This document shows positions 26,366 to 34,532 of a stretch of 64,000 bases of DNA, one piece after another. Where the stretch lies: the NCBI GenBank assembly GCA_964388155.1, contig CAYLYH010000010.1, forward strand, positions 1 through 64,000, given 5' to 3'. The notes beneath the pieces were generated by a model, which did no database searches, was not told the DNA's origin, and worked only from the letters and a program-made list of their open reading frames with translations. Source of the DNA: JACNKV01 sp964388155 (GTDB lineage: Bacteria > Fidelibacterota > Marinisomatia > Marinisomatales > JACNKV01). Position numbers and translations under genes: made by a program. Each line of letters starts with the position of its first letter. Within the stretch, counting starts at the first letter, position 1.

Positions 26366-26755
26366 GTGGCGCGTATAGCGGGTATAGACATTCCAAAAGA
26401 AAAACATGTAGCCTATTCTCTGAGATACATCCATGGGATAGGATTGACGCTGGCTAAAAAGATTTGTGATAAAGCCGGGGTTTCCTACGACGTCAGAGTG
26501 AAAGATTTAACAGAAGACCAAGAGATTGCTCTTCGTAAATCGTTAACAGATTTAGGCATCCTGGTTGAGGGAGAAATTAGGTCTGAAAAAGCGATGAACA
26601 TTAAACGGTTAAAAGATATCGGAAGTTATCGTGGATTACGTCATCGTCGCGGAATGCCCGTACGTGGACAGCGAACGAAGACAAATGCTCGTACACGGAA
26701 GGGTAGAAAACGCACTGTCGGTATGGGGAAAGCAATCGTCGGAAAGAAAGGGTAA
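26366..26755 (+). CDS. rpsM: 30S ribosomal protein uS13
   Basis: S13 lies in the 30S head and bridges to L5. The 129-aa protein starts at a GTG (MARIAGIDIPKEK), has the helix-hairpin-helix core and the basic RGMPVRGQRTKTNARTRKG tail that contacts P-site tRNA. It is followed after 3 bp by rpsK, the alpha-operon order. Confidence 0.98.
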   Translation: MARIAGIDIPKEKHVAYSLRYIHGIGLTLAKKICDKAGVSYDVRVKDLTEDQEIALRKSLTDLGILVEGEIRSEKAMNIKRLKDIGSYRGLRHRRGMPVRGQRTKTNARTRKGRKRTVGMGKAIVGKKG

Positions 26756-26758
26756 TCA

Positions 26759-27151
26759 GTGGCTATAAAAAAAGATAAGCGCAAAAAGAAAAAGAAAAGG
26801 TTTGTTGAACCTATTGGCGTGGCGCATATAAAAGCAACATTTAACAACACACATATTACATTTACTGATAAGTTCGGAAATGTAATTGCGTGGGCTACCG
26901 CAGGGACATCGGGATTTAAGGGTTCTCGAAAAAGTACTGCCTATGCAGCAACGATTGCAGCAGAAAATGCGGCAAAAGAAGCGATAGGATTGGGGTTAAC
27001 GACGGTGGATGTTCGGGTAAAAGGTCCCGGTCCCGGTCGTGAATCATCCATTCGTGCATTAGGTGTGGCAGGTTTACAAGTTACGTCTATCATGGATGTA
27101 ACGCCTCTTCCGCACAACGGATGTCGCCCACCAAAAAGAAGACGTGTATAA
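26759..27151 (+). CDS. rpsK: 30S ribosomal protein uS11
   Basis: S11 forms part of the mRNA exit path on the 30S platform. The 130-aa product starts at GTG, has a basic N-terminus, then GVAHIKATFNNTHITFTD and the C-terminal DVTPLPHNGCRPPKRRRV signature. It sits between rpsM and rpsD. Confidence 0.98.
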   Translation: MAIKKDKRKKKKKRFVEPIGVAHIKATFNNTHITFTDKFGNVIAWATAGTSGFKGSRKSTAYAATIAAENAAKEAIGLGLTTVDVRVKGPGPGRESSIRALGVAGLQVTSIMDVTPLPHNGCRPPKRRRV

Positions 27152-27172
27152 TAAGATTTAGGAGCTGGCTGA

Positions 27173-27790
27173 ATGGCAAAACACATTGGATCGAAGGGGA
27201 AACTAGTCAGAAAATTCGGCGAGAATATTTTTGGCAATCCCAAGTATGATAAATTATTAAATAAAAAACCATACGCCCCGGGTCAACATGGCCAGAGTCG
27301 TCGTCGCAGATTATCAAATTATGGTATTCAATTGCAAGAAAAGCAAAAAATTAAGATGATGTTTGGCGTACTGGAAAAACAATTTAGAAACTACTTTAAA
27401 AAAGCAGAAAAGATGAAAGGGGAAACAGGGACGAATCTCCTACAGCTTTTGGAATGCCGACTGGATAACGTTGTTTATCAACTTGGCTTTGCTCCAACCA
27501 GACCCTCTGCGCGTCAGTTTGTAAACCATGGACACTATTTGGTGAATGATCAGAGAGTCAACATTCCGTCTTTTTTGGTGAAGCCGGGCGACACCATTCA
27601 GGTTCGTGAAAAGAGCCGTAAAATGGATATCATTTTGAATGCGATGAAACGTATTAAAGGCGATATTGATCTGCCTTGGCTGGAGCTGGATAAAGCAAAA
27701 ATGAAAGGCATCTTTCTCGAAGTACCCGAACGTGATATGATGAATCAAACAATTAATGAACAATTAGTTGTGGAACTGTATTCCAAATAA
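27173..27790 (+). CDS. rpsD: 30S ribosomal protein uS4
   Basis: S4 nucleates 30S assembly and affects decoding accuracy. The 205-aa protein has the RNA-binding S4 domain (LECRLDNVVYQLGFAPTR, about residues 93-110) and the YAPGQHGQ segment. The N-terminus lacks the four zinc cysteines found in some bacteria, so this is the zinc-free form. Confidence 0.98.
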   Translation: MAKHIGSKGKLVRKFGENIFGNPKYDKLLNKKPYAPGQHGQSRRRRLSNYGIQLQEKQKIKMMFGVLEKQFRNYFKKAEKMKGETGTNLLQLLECRLDNVVYQLGFAPTRPSARQFVNHGHYLVNDQRVNIPSFLVKPGDTIQVREKSRKMDIILNAMKRIKGDIDLPWLELDKAKMKGIFLEVPERDMMNQTINEQLVVELYSK

Positions 27791-27812
27791 CAGGAAACAA
27801 GGATAATATTTT

Positions 27813-28784
27813 ATGATAAAAGATATTGAATTAAACATTCAAGTAGATGAAAAAACACTGACCGATACGTACGGGAAGTTTAATATTCAACCCCTCGAAA
27901 GAGGATATGGAGTCACCTTAGGAAACGCTTTACGTCGAATCTTAATGACCAAAATACCGGGTGCCGCAATCACCAATGTAAAAATGGACGGAGTTCTTCA
28001 TGAATTTTCTACCATAAAAGGTGTGAAAGAAGATGTTGCGGATATCCTGATGAATTTAAAAGGTGTCCGATTCAAACTGTTCGAAAACAATCCCGATAAA
28101 ATTCATATCAAGCTGAGTGGAAAAGGACTGTTTACTGCGAAAGATATTCAAGACGTCAGTGATCAATTTACCGTGCTAAATCCAGATCATTATATCACAG
28201 AATTGAACGATAAAGCAAAAATAGATATGGAGTTATGGCTTGGAATTGGTAAGGGGTATGTACCCTCCGAGGAGAATGAAATGTTAAATGCACCGATTGG
28301 AGTTGTGTCTATTGACAGCATTTTCAATCCTGTGACAAAAGTAACCTATCACTCAAATCCTTTACCCGGTGTCAAAGAAGACCTGGAAGAATTAAATATC
28401 GATGTTACCACAGATGGCTCGATTACACCGAAAGATGCCATAAGCTATTCTGCATCGGTATTGGTTGAACATTTAAGGTATGTTGAAGCAATTGCAAATC
28501 CTGAAGTGCTGGAAGTAACAGAGAACTTCAATGAGGAAACTCTTGCCATCCAAAACTTGTTAAATTCAACGATTGATGAAATGGAGCTTTCGGTACGTAG
28601 TTATAATTGTCTAGTTGCTGCTGGAATAAAATACATTCATGAACTCGTAACAAAAGATGAAGCCGAAATGTTAAAGTACAAAAACTTTGGACGAAAATCT
28701 CTTACCGAGCTTGTTGAAAAACTCGATGAAATGGGTTTAAGCTTTGCGATGAAAGTTGATCAATACTTAAAAGAAGAAGTGTAA
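27813..28784 (+). CDS. rpoA: DNA-directed RNA polymerase alpha subunit
   Basis: RpoA dimerises to start polymerase assembly, and its C-terminal domain contacts promoter UP elements and activators. The 323-aa protein has the N-terminal dimerisation domain (ERGYGVTLGNALRRILM), a linker, and an alphaCTD with SVRSYNCLVAAGIKYIHELV and the KNFGRKSLTEL helix. It lies between rpsD and rplQ, as usual. Confidence 0.99.
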   Translation: MIKDIELNIQVDEKTLTDTYGKFNIQPLERGYGVTLGNALRRILMTKIPGAAITNVKMDGVLHEFSTIKGVKEDVADILMNLKGVRFKLFENNPDKIHIKLSGKGLFTAKDIQDVSDQFTVLNPDHYITELNDKAKIDMELWLGIGKGYVPSEENEMLNAPIGVVSIDSIFNPVTKVTYHSNPLPGVKEDLEELNIDVTTDGSITPKDAISYSASVLVEHLRYVEAIANPEVLEVTENFNEETLAIQNLLNSTIDEMELSVRSYNCLVAAGIKYIHELVTKDEAEMLKYKNFGRKSLTELVEKLDEMGLSFAMKVDQYLKEEV

Positions 28785-28793
28785 AATAATCTT

Positions 28794-29210
28794 ATGAGAC
28801 ATTTAAATTCAAAACGGAGACTTGGCTTAACCTCACGAAGCCATAAAAAGGCAATGATGAGTAATATGGCTATGTCTCTAATTAAACATAAACGTATTAA
28901 AACTACGCATGCACGCGCAAAAGAACTCAGACGGTTTATCGAACCCATGATAACTCTGGCTAAACGAGGAGATCTTCATGCTCGGCGTTTGATACTTCGT
29001 AAGATAAAACACAAAGAGACGGTTCATGCCTTGTTTCATGACGTTGCCCCCGTATATGAAAATCGTCCGGGCGGATACACACGCATTACAAAATTAGGTT
29101 TCAGAGATAATGATCGTGCAGATGTTTCGATGATTGAATTAATTGATTTAGTTGGAGCGATAGAAAAAAAATCGGAGAAAAAAGAATCGGCACCTGAGGA
29201 AGAAAAATAA
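28794..29210 (+). CDS. rplQ: 50S ribosomal protein bL17
   Basis: L17 sits near the tunnel exit. The 138-aa protein has MRHLNSKRRLGLTSRSHKKAM at the start and the GGYTRITKLGFRDND motif, followed by a charged Glu/Lys tail of about 20 residues. It closes the alpha part of the cluster. No hairpin terminator follows; the next gene starts 27 bp later. Confidence 0.97.
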   Translation: MRHLNSKRRLGLTSRSHKKAMMSNMAMSLIKHKRIKTTHARAKELRRFIEPMITLAKRGDLHARRLILRKIKHKETVHALFHDVAPVYENRPGGYTRITKLGFRDNDRADVSMIELIDLVGAIEKKSEKKESAPEEEK

Positions 29211-29237
29211 TCAGGGTCCGATTTAAATAATTTCTTA

Positions 29238-30407
29238 ATGTCTCGAATATTACTCCCATTTAGGGCAACATCTATTGTTGCCCTTTGTTTTTTATTTGCG
29301 GGTTATGTCCCTGAGGTATATGCGAGTAAATTTGAATATCGTTGTTTATGGGTGGTCAGGGATGCAATGACATCAGAAAAATCCATTGATGATATGATGC
29401 ATTTTGCGAAAGAAAACAACTTTAATAATGTATTTCTGCAAGTACGTGGTCGGGGGGATGCTTACTATCATTCCGCGTTTGAACCGGAACCGGAGATGAT
29501 GGACCTCCAATATTTTGACCCACTTGCTTATGCCTTGGAGAAAGCACATCAATCTGGGATAAATGTCCATGCATGGGTGAATGTTTATCTTACTTGGTCG
29601 TCGGATACAGAGCCCACGTCAAATAAACATGTTGTAAACTTACATTATGATTGGTTAGATGAAGAGAAAGAGAGCCAAACCCTCTCTCAGTTATATTCTA
29701 ATAGAGGCGTCGGGGATGAAGGAATATATTTGGCACCTCATCATCCGGAGGTAACACCGTATTTATTATCTGTCTTTCGAGAACTCCTTGAAAATTATGA
29801 AGTGGATGGACTACATTTGGACTATGTTCGTTATAAAAATTCTGAATATGGAAAAAACATAGAAGCCGTCGCTGCGTATCGGAATGAATCTGGAGAAGAC
29901 CCAAAAGTATTTTTATCTGTAAATGCGAATATTTCACAAGGCGACCCACAATTTACACGGAAGATGACAAATTGGAGTGATTACAGAAGAAAAGCTGTTA
30001 CTGATCTTGTTAAGCAAACTAAGGAAGTCATTAAAGACTTTCGCCCGAACACTATTTTTTCTGCTTCAGTTAAACCGGATTTATATAAAGCACGAAATCA
30101 GTATTTTCAGGAATGGGATGTGTGGATTGCAGCGGGATATATGGACTGGCTAATCCCAATGAATTACTCTACTTCTATTCGGGATTTTGCTTCTAAAATC
30201 GAGATAATATATGATAATATCCCTAAAAAGTACCGTGACAAAATTATCATGGGTGTCTCAACCTATAATCAACCCGCGATTGATGCTCTGGATAAAATTA
30301 AGTACACACGCATGACACAGTTCCCGGGCGTGTGTCTGTTTTCATATAACGCATTAATACAAACACCTCTGTATATGAATATTTTACGGGAAGAATTAAA
30401 GGAATGA
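29238..30407 (+). CDS. Secreted glycoside hydrolase-like protein (GHL10/YngK family)
   Basis: The protein (389 aa) begins with a signal peptide ending near VYASK and then a TIM-barrel-like domain of the GHL10 family (formerly DUF187), thought to act on polysaccharide or cell-wall glycans. Typical segments are EYRCLWVVRD, NFNNVFLQVRGRGDAYY, INVHAWVNVYL, and VDGLHLDYVRY, whose Asp residues are candidate catalytic positions. It lies between rplQ and ffh, an odd site for an exported enzyme. The substrate cannot be told from sequence. Confidence 0.82.
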   Translation: MSRILLPFRATSIVALCFLFAGYVPEVYASKFEYRCLWVVRDAMTSEKSIDDMMHFAKENNFNNVFLQVRGRGDAYYHSAFEPEPEMMDLQYFDPLAYALEKAHQSGINVHAWVNVYLTWSSDTEPTSNKHVVNLHYDWLDEEKESQTLSQLYSNRGVGDEGIYLAPHHPEVTPYLLSVFRELLENYEVDGLHLDYVRYKNSEYGKNIEAVAAYRNESGEDPKVFLSVNANISQGDPQFTRKMTNWSDYRRKAVTDLVKQTKEVIKDFRPNTIFSASVKPDLYKARNQYFQEWDVWIAAGYMDWLIPMNYSTSIRDFASKIEIIYDNIPKKYRDKIIMGVSTYNQPAIDALDKIKYTRMTQFPGVCLFSYNALIQTPLYMNILREELKE

Positions 30408-30521
30408 CATACGTGAAAGGAAATAGTATGTGCATTCGATTTTCAAGATTTATCGTCGATTTTAATTGTTTGAGAAGAAATATACTTTTAACTTTCTGTG
30501 CTAAACTAGAACCAAAAAACC

Positions 30522-31868
30522 GTGTTTAATCAACTTACAGACAGATTTGATTCTATCTTTCGTTCTCTCAGAGGACTTGGAAAGATTACGGATACAAACA
30601 TCCATAAAACTGTGCGGGAAATCCGCAGGGTACTTCTTGATGCAGATGTGAATTTCCACGTTGCACGCGATTTTATGCAACGTGTACAAGATCGTGCCGA
30701 GGGAACTAAAGTTATTAAATCTGTAAAGCCCGGTGAACATTTTATTAAGATTATTTATCAGGAACTCATCGATTTACTTGGCAAGGATGTTCAAACACTA
30801 AATATTTCTGATACGCCACCAACGGTTATTTTAATGGCAGGATTGCAAGGGTCGGGTAAAACGACGACATGTGCAAAGTTAGCGTACCGATTAAAAAAAC
30901 AGGGTAAATCTGTCATGCTTGTTGCAGCTGACGTTTATCGCCCGGCTGCCATCGATCAATTAACGGTTTTAGGTAATGAAATTGAAATCCCTGTGTATTC
31001 TTTGGGAACCATCGATCCGATTAAGATATGCCGGGAGGCTCTTCAAAAGGCGCATCAAACACACGTAGATGTTGTCATTATGGATACCGCCGGTCGGTTA
31101 CATGTGGATGGAGAAATGATGACCGAAATCCAGCACATCTCTGATGAAACTCTTCCGGACGAAACTTTGTTTGTCGTTGATGGTATGACGGGGCAAGATG
31201 CTGTCCAGTCTGCATTGGCATTTTCGAAAGCTTTAAAATTAACCGGAACGATTTTAACTAAGATGGATGGAGATGCTCGAGGTGGAGCGGCTGTGTCAAT
31301 TACAGAAGTGACCGGAGTCCCTATCAAATTTATTGGTGTGTCAGAAAAAATAGATGGTCTTGACGTTTTTGATCCAAAGAGAATTGTTGACCGCATTTTT
31401 GGATTTGGTGATGTGGTTACGCTTGTAGAAAAAGCGGAATCCAACATGGATGAGAAAGAAGCAAAAATCCTGCAGAAAAAAATGCAGGAAAACACATTTA
31501 CTTTAGAAGATTTTCAAAAGCAGTTGCGACAGCTGAGAAATATGGGGCCGTTGGATCAATTGATGGGAATGATCCCCGGGATGAATAGAAAAATGTTAAA
31601 AGGACTTAAAATAGATGATCGGCAAATGGTGTGGACGGAAGCGATTATCCAGTCTATGACACCTGCAGAACGGACAGAGCCACACATCATCAATGGGAGC
31701 CGACGACATCGAATTGCTAAGGGTAGCGGTCGTTCGGTTCAGGAAATCAATCAACTGCTGAAGCAATTTTCACAGATGCAGAAAATGATGAAAAAAATGG
31801 GAAAAATGAAATCACCTATGTTGCAGGGTAAACACAGTGGCTTAGGTCAATTTATTGGATTACATTAA
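30522..31868 (+). CDS. ffh: Signal recognition particle protein Ffh
   Basis: Ffh binds 4.5S RNA and signal sequences and carries ribosomes to FtsY at the membrane. The 448-aa protein starts at a GTG and has an N domain, a G domain (GLQGSGKTTTCAKLA, DTAGRLHVDG, TKMDGDARGG) and a methionine-rich M domain (QMQKMMKKMGKMKSPM). The 114-bp AT-rich spacer upstream has no clear promoter I can defend. It heads the ffh-rpsP-khpA-rimM-trmD-rplS cluster. Confidence 0.98.
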   Translation: MFNQLTDRFDSIFRSLRGLGKITDTNIHKTVREIRRVLLDADVNFHVARDFMQRVQDRAEGTKVIKSVKPGEHFIKIIYQELIDLLGKDVQTLNISDTPPTVILMAGLQGSGKTTTCAKLAYRLKKQGKSVMLVAADVYRPAAIDQLTVLGNEIEIPVYSLGTIDPIKICREALQKAHQTHVDVVIMDTAGRLHVDGEMMTEIQHISDETLPDETLFVVDGMTGQDAVQSALAFSKALKLTGTILTKMDGDARGGAAVSITEVTGVPIKFIGVSEKIDGLDVFDPKRIVDRIFGFGDVVTLVEKAESNMDEKEAKILQKKMQENTFTLEDFQKQLRQLRNMGPLDQLMGMIPGMNRKMLKGLKIDDRQMVWTEAIIQSMTPAERTEPHIINGSRRHRIAKGSGRSVQEINQLLKQFSQMQKMMKKMGKMKSPMLQGKHSGLGQFIGLH

Positions 31869-31880
31869 AGGAGAATAAGA

Positions 31881-32555
31881 TTGGCGACTAAAATCAGACT
31901 AAAAAGAATTGGAAGACGAAATAGACCCTTTTATCGTCTTGTGGTTATGGATACAAGAACACGAAGAGATGGCGCAGCCATTGAAGAATTGGGTTGGTAT
32001 GATCCGATTATCGCGGATAAAGAGAAAAATTATTCGCTGAATGAGGAAAGAATCATGTATTGGTTGGGTGAGGGTGCTCAAACCAGTGATATTACCCATC
32101 ATCTGCTAAAAAGAGCAGGTATAGCATTTCGCTGGCATCTTATGAGCCAGGGCATGAGCGAAAAAAACATTGAAAAAGAAATGCAGAAATGGGCTTTGAA
32201 TAAAGAAGACGCGAAAAAGAAGCTGAAATCTGATCCAAAGAAGAAAGCTACTCTGGAAGCAGAGACTTCGGAGGAAAAAAATGCAGATGCACCGAAAGCG
32301 GAACTGGCGGAGGATTCGGGTAAGAAACCGGAAGAACCTGAAGCGGTAGCAGAAGAACCTGCCACGGATGAGAAGCCGGAAGAGAAACATGAATTAAAAG
32401 ATGAGACTAAAGAAGAACCTGCCTCTGATAAAAAACTGAAAGAAGAATCCGCGTCGAAAAAAGACGTTACCGACAAAGCCTTAGATGAAAAAAAATCAGA
32501 AAAATCAGAAAAAGAAAATTCTGAAGAAGCTGAAAAAAAAGGTGACAAAGAGTAG
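31881..32555 (+). CDS. rpsP: 30S ribosomal protein bS16 with long charged C-terminal tail
   Basis: S16 helps 30S assembly. The ribosomal part (residues 1-85: KIRLKRIGRRNRPFYRLVV, GWYDP, HLLKRAG) is normal, but the protein has 224 aa against a usual 80-90. Residues 86-120 look helical, and residues 121-224 are a Lys/Glu/Ala/Asp-rich low-complexity tail. Start is a TTG behind AAGGAG. Longer S16 proteins are known in some Bacteroidota, but this tail is long. The frame is open to the stop with no sign of a frameshift. Confidence 0.95.
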   Translation: MATKIRLKRIGRRNRPFYRLVVMDTRTRRDGAAIEELGWYDPIIADKEKNYSLNEERIMYWLGEGAQTSDITHHLLKRAGIAFRWHLMSQGMSEKNIEKEMQKWALNKEDAKKKLKSDPKKKATLEAETSEEKNADAPKAELAEDSGKKPEEPEAVAEEPATDEKPEEKHELKDETKEEPASDKKLKEESASKKDVTDKALDEKKSEKSEKENSEEAEKKGDKE

Positions 32556-32565
32556 TAATGCTGAC

Positions 32566-32573
32566 AAAGGAGG
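32566..32573 (+). promoter_or_regulatory. Ribosome binding site that decides the khpA start
   Basis: AAAGGAGG lies 8 bp before the ATG at 32582 but downstream of the alternative ATG at 32558. This supports 32582 as the true start of khpA. Confidence 0.7.
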
Positions 32574-32581
32574 AAAATGCT

Positions 32582-32821
32582 ATGCAGGAATTCATTGAAA
32601 CAGTCATTAAGCAACTGGTGGATAAGCCAGATGAAGTTTCTGTAAATATCGTTGAGACTGAGAAACAGGTTATCTATGAATTGACTGTAGGTGATGGTGA
32701 TTTTGGAAAAGTGATTGGGAAAAAGGGACGGAATATCTCTGCTCTAAGATCGCTTGTCTTTGCGATTAATGCTAAACAGGGCGGTAAACGAGCCCGACTT
32801 GATGTGATTGATCAAAAATGA
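32582..32821 (+). CDS. khpA: RNA-binding KH-domain protein KhpA
   Basis: KhpA is a small KH-domain RNA-binding protein that pairs with KhpB/Jag in many bacteria and affects cell size and RNA regulation. The start at 32582 gives 79 aa, the usual size, with the GxxG loop in GKVIGKKGRNISALR. A frame from 32558 would add eight residues without an upstream ribosome site. It overlaps rimM by 4 bp and keeps the standard place after rpsP. Confidence 0.93.
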   Translation: MQEFIETVIKQLVDKPDEVSVNIVETEKQVIYELTVGDGDFGKVIGKKGRNISALRSLVFAINAKQGGKRARLDVIDQK

Positions 32822-33318
32822 AAAAACTGTTTGCTATTGCACGGATTACAAAACCGGCGGGATTAAAAGGTGAAGTTAAAGTTCGTCCGCTCTCCCGGTA
32901 CTTTAATGATTATGTCCTTAATAAACCTCTGTTTCTTGGAGAAACAGAAGAATTGAGTCGACAAATACTGTTAAAAGAGTCTGTGGGTGCAGGCAAACAA
33001 ACACGGTATCACTTCGAGGGAATAGACAGCAGGGATGAAGCAGAGTCCATGATTGGCCAGGTGATTTTTGCATCTGTGCCGGATTCTGATAAGATACTCT
33101 GGATTTCCGGAGACATTATTGGGTTTGTTGTGGTAACCGATACGGGAAAAATTGTGGGTGAGCTGGCGGAAATATTATGGTTGCCTTCAAACGATATCTA
33201 CGTAATTCGCGATGGGAATCGTGAAATGTTGATCCCCGTTATCCCGGAAATTGTGAAAAAGGTAGATGTGGAGTCAGGTGTGATTCTCATCTCTCCGGTG
33301 GACGGTTTGCTTGGTTGA
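32818..33318 (+). CDS. rimM: Ribosome maturation factor RimM
   Basis: RimM binds S19 and helps mature the 30S head. The 166-aa protein has the N-terminal RimM barrel (IARITKPAGLKGEVKVRPL) and the C-terminal PRC-barrel (PSNDIYVIRDGNREMLIPVI). It overlaps khpA and trmD by 4 bp each, so the three are likely translationally coupled. Confidence 0.96.
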   Translation: MKKLFAIARITKPAGLKGEVKVRPLSRYFNDYVLNKPLFLGETEELSRQILLKESVGAGKQTRYHFEGIDSRDEAESMIGQVIFASVPDSDKILWISGDIIGFVVVTDTGKIVGELAEILWLPSNDIYVIRDGNREMLIPVIPEIVKKVDVESGVILISPVDGLLG

Positions 33319-34043
33319 AGCAGATTGCCGTTATTACACCCGTTCCTGAGAGCATCACAAGTCTGATTCAAAATAGCATGCTTAGACGGGCGGTTGATAA
33401 ATCAATCGTTGAATTTCATGTGGTTTCACTCAGGGATTTTTCCGAGGGGAACTATCGACAGGTGGACGATGAACCCTTTGGGGGTGGTAGCGGAATGGTC
33501 ATGATGCCGGAACCGCTGTTTAAAGCATTGGATTATTCCATCCAAAAGATGGGTGATGCTAGCGGTATTAGGGTTGTCTATCCGACACCGTTAGGTGAAC
33601 AATGGACGCATGAAATTGCATTAGAAAATGCGGAGGTAGAAAAGCTCATTTACATTTGCGGTCATTACAAAGGTGTGGATGAAAGAGTTATTAAGAAGTA
33701 TGTGACTCATGAATATTCCATTGGAGATTTTGTGGTTACAAGCGGGGAATTACCTGCACTTTTGATGATAGACAGTATCGTACGATTGATCCCTGGTGTG
33801 TTGAATACATACGAATCTGCCATGACAGATTCATTTGCGGCTGATCTTTTGGATGGGCCGCATTACACGAGACCGAGAGAAATCGAAGGGATGTCCGTTC
33901 CGGATGTACTACTGGAAGGTCATCATAAAAAAATTGAAGAATGGCGTAAAAAGCATAGAATAGAACGGACAAAAATACATCGTCCTATTATGTGGAAAGA
34001 ATATTTAAAAAAAGAGAAATCTTCGGAGAAAGAAAATGAATAA
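33315..34043 (+). CDS. trmD: tRNA (guanine-N1-)-methyltransferase TrmD
   Basis: TrmD methylates G37 of tRNAs next to the anticodon, which prevents +1 frameshifts. The 242-aa protein has the SPOUT trefoil-knot signatures ICGHYKGVDERV and YSIGDFVVTSGELPALLMID, plus DEPFGGGSGMVM. It starts at a TTG within the rimM stop region and overlaps rplS by 8 bp. Confidence 0.97.
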   Translation: MKQIAVITPVPESITSLIQNSMLRRAVDKSIVEFHVVSLRDFSEGNYRQVDDEPFGGGSGMVMMPEPLFKALDYSIQKMGDASGIRVVYPTPLGEQWTHEIALENAEVEKLIYICGHYKGVDERVIKKYVTHEYSIGDFVVTSGELPALLMIDSIVRLIPGVLNTYESAMTDSFAADLLDGPHYTRPREIEGMSVPDVLLEGHHKKIEEWRKKHRIERTKIHRPIMWKEYLKKEKSSEKENE

Positions 34044-34377
34044 ATTACAAGAAGCGACAAAAGAGTATTTACGCACAGATATCCCGGAATTTGCCCCCGG
34101 AGACACGGTCATGATAGATTTCCGTGTTGTTGAAGGTGGTAAAGAAAGAATACAGCAGTATCAAGGCGTTGTAATAGGACGGAAAGGAAGTGGTGTTGGA
34201 GAAACCTTCACGGTGAGAAAAATCTCAGGCGGAGTAGGTGTGGAAAGAATTTTTCCAATACATACACCCATGATTTCCTCTTTGTCAGTAGTGCGACGCG
34301 GAAAAGTACGCAGAGCTAAACTGAATTATCTTCGCAAACTGACCGGTAAAGCTGCGCGTATTACTGAAAAGCGGTAA
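34036..34377 (+). CDS. rplS: 50S ribosomal protein bL19
   Basis: L19 forms an inter-subunit bridge. The 113-aa protein has the FAPGDTVMIDFRVVEGGKER start and the RKISGGVGVERIFPIHTP motif. It is the last gene of the ffh-trmD cluster and is followed 19 bp later by a strong hairpin terminator. Confidence 0.98.
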   Translation: MNKLQEATKEYLRTDIPEFAPGDTVMIDFRVVEGGKERIQQYQGVVIGRKGSGVGETFTVRKISGGVGVERIFPIHTPMISSLSVVRRGKVRRAKLNYLRKLTGKAARITEKR

Positions 34378-34396
34378 TAAATATGATTCATCCACT

Positions 34397-34438
34397 AATG
34401 CCCTCATACCGGTAACAGGAATGAGGGCATTTTATTTA
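34397..34438 (+). terminator. Rho-independent terminator after rplS
   Basis: An 11-bp perfect stem (AATGCCCTCAT at 34397-34407 pairs with ATGAGGGCATT at 34421-34431), a 13-nt loop, and a short T-rich tail. It ends the ffh-to-rplS unit. This is the clearest intrinsic terminator in the window. Confidence 0.88.
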
Positions 34439-34532
34439 AAAACAGTAGTGGAATTGATTTGATTCGTGTGCATAGATTTTTATTCAGCATAGTTAACCTT
34501 TTGCCCATTGTGGCGTAAATTAGGACGTATTT

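Noticed and set aside
32558..32581. Longer ATG start for khpA
   Set aside because: The AAAGGAGG site lies after this ATG and before the one at 32582.
32099..32614. 171-codon minus-strand frame
   Set aside because: Antisense of the Lys/Glu-rich rpsP tail, giving a Ser/Phe-rich artificial protein.
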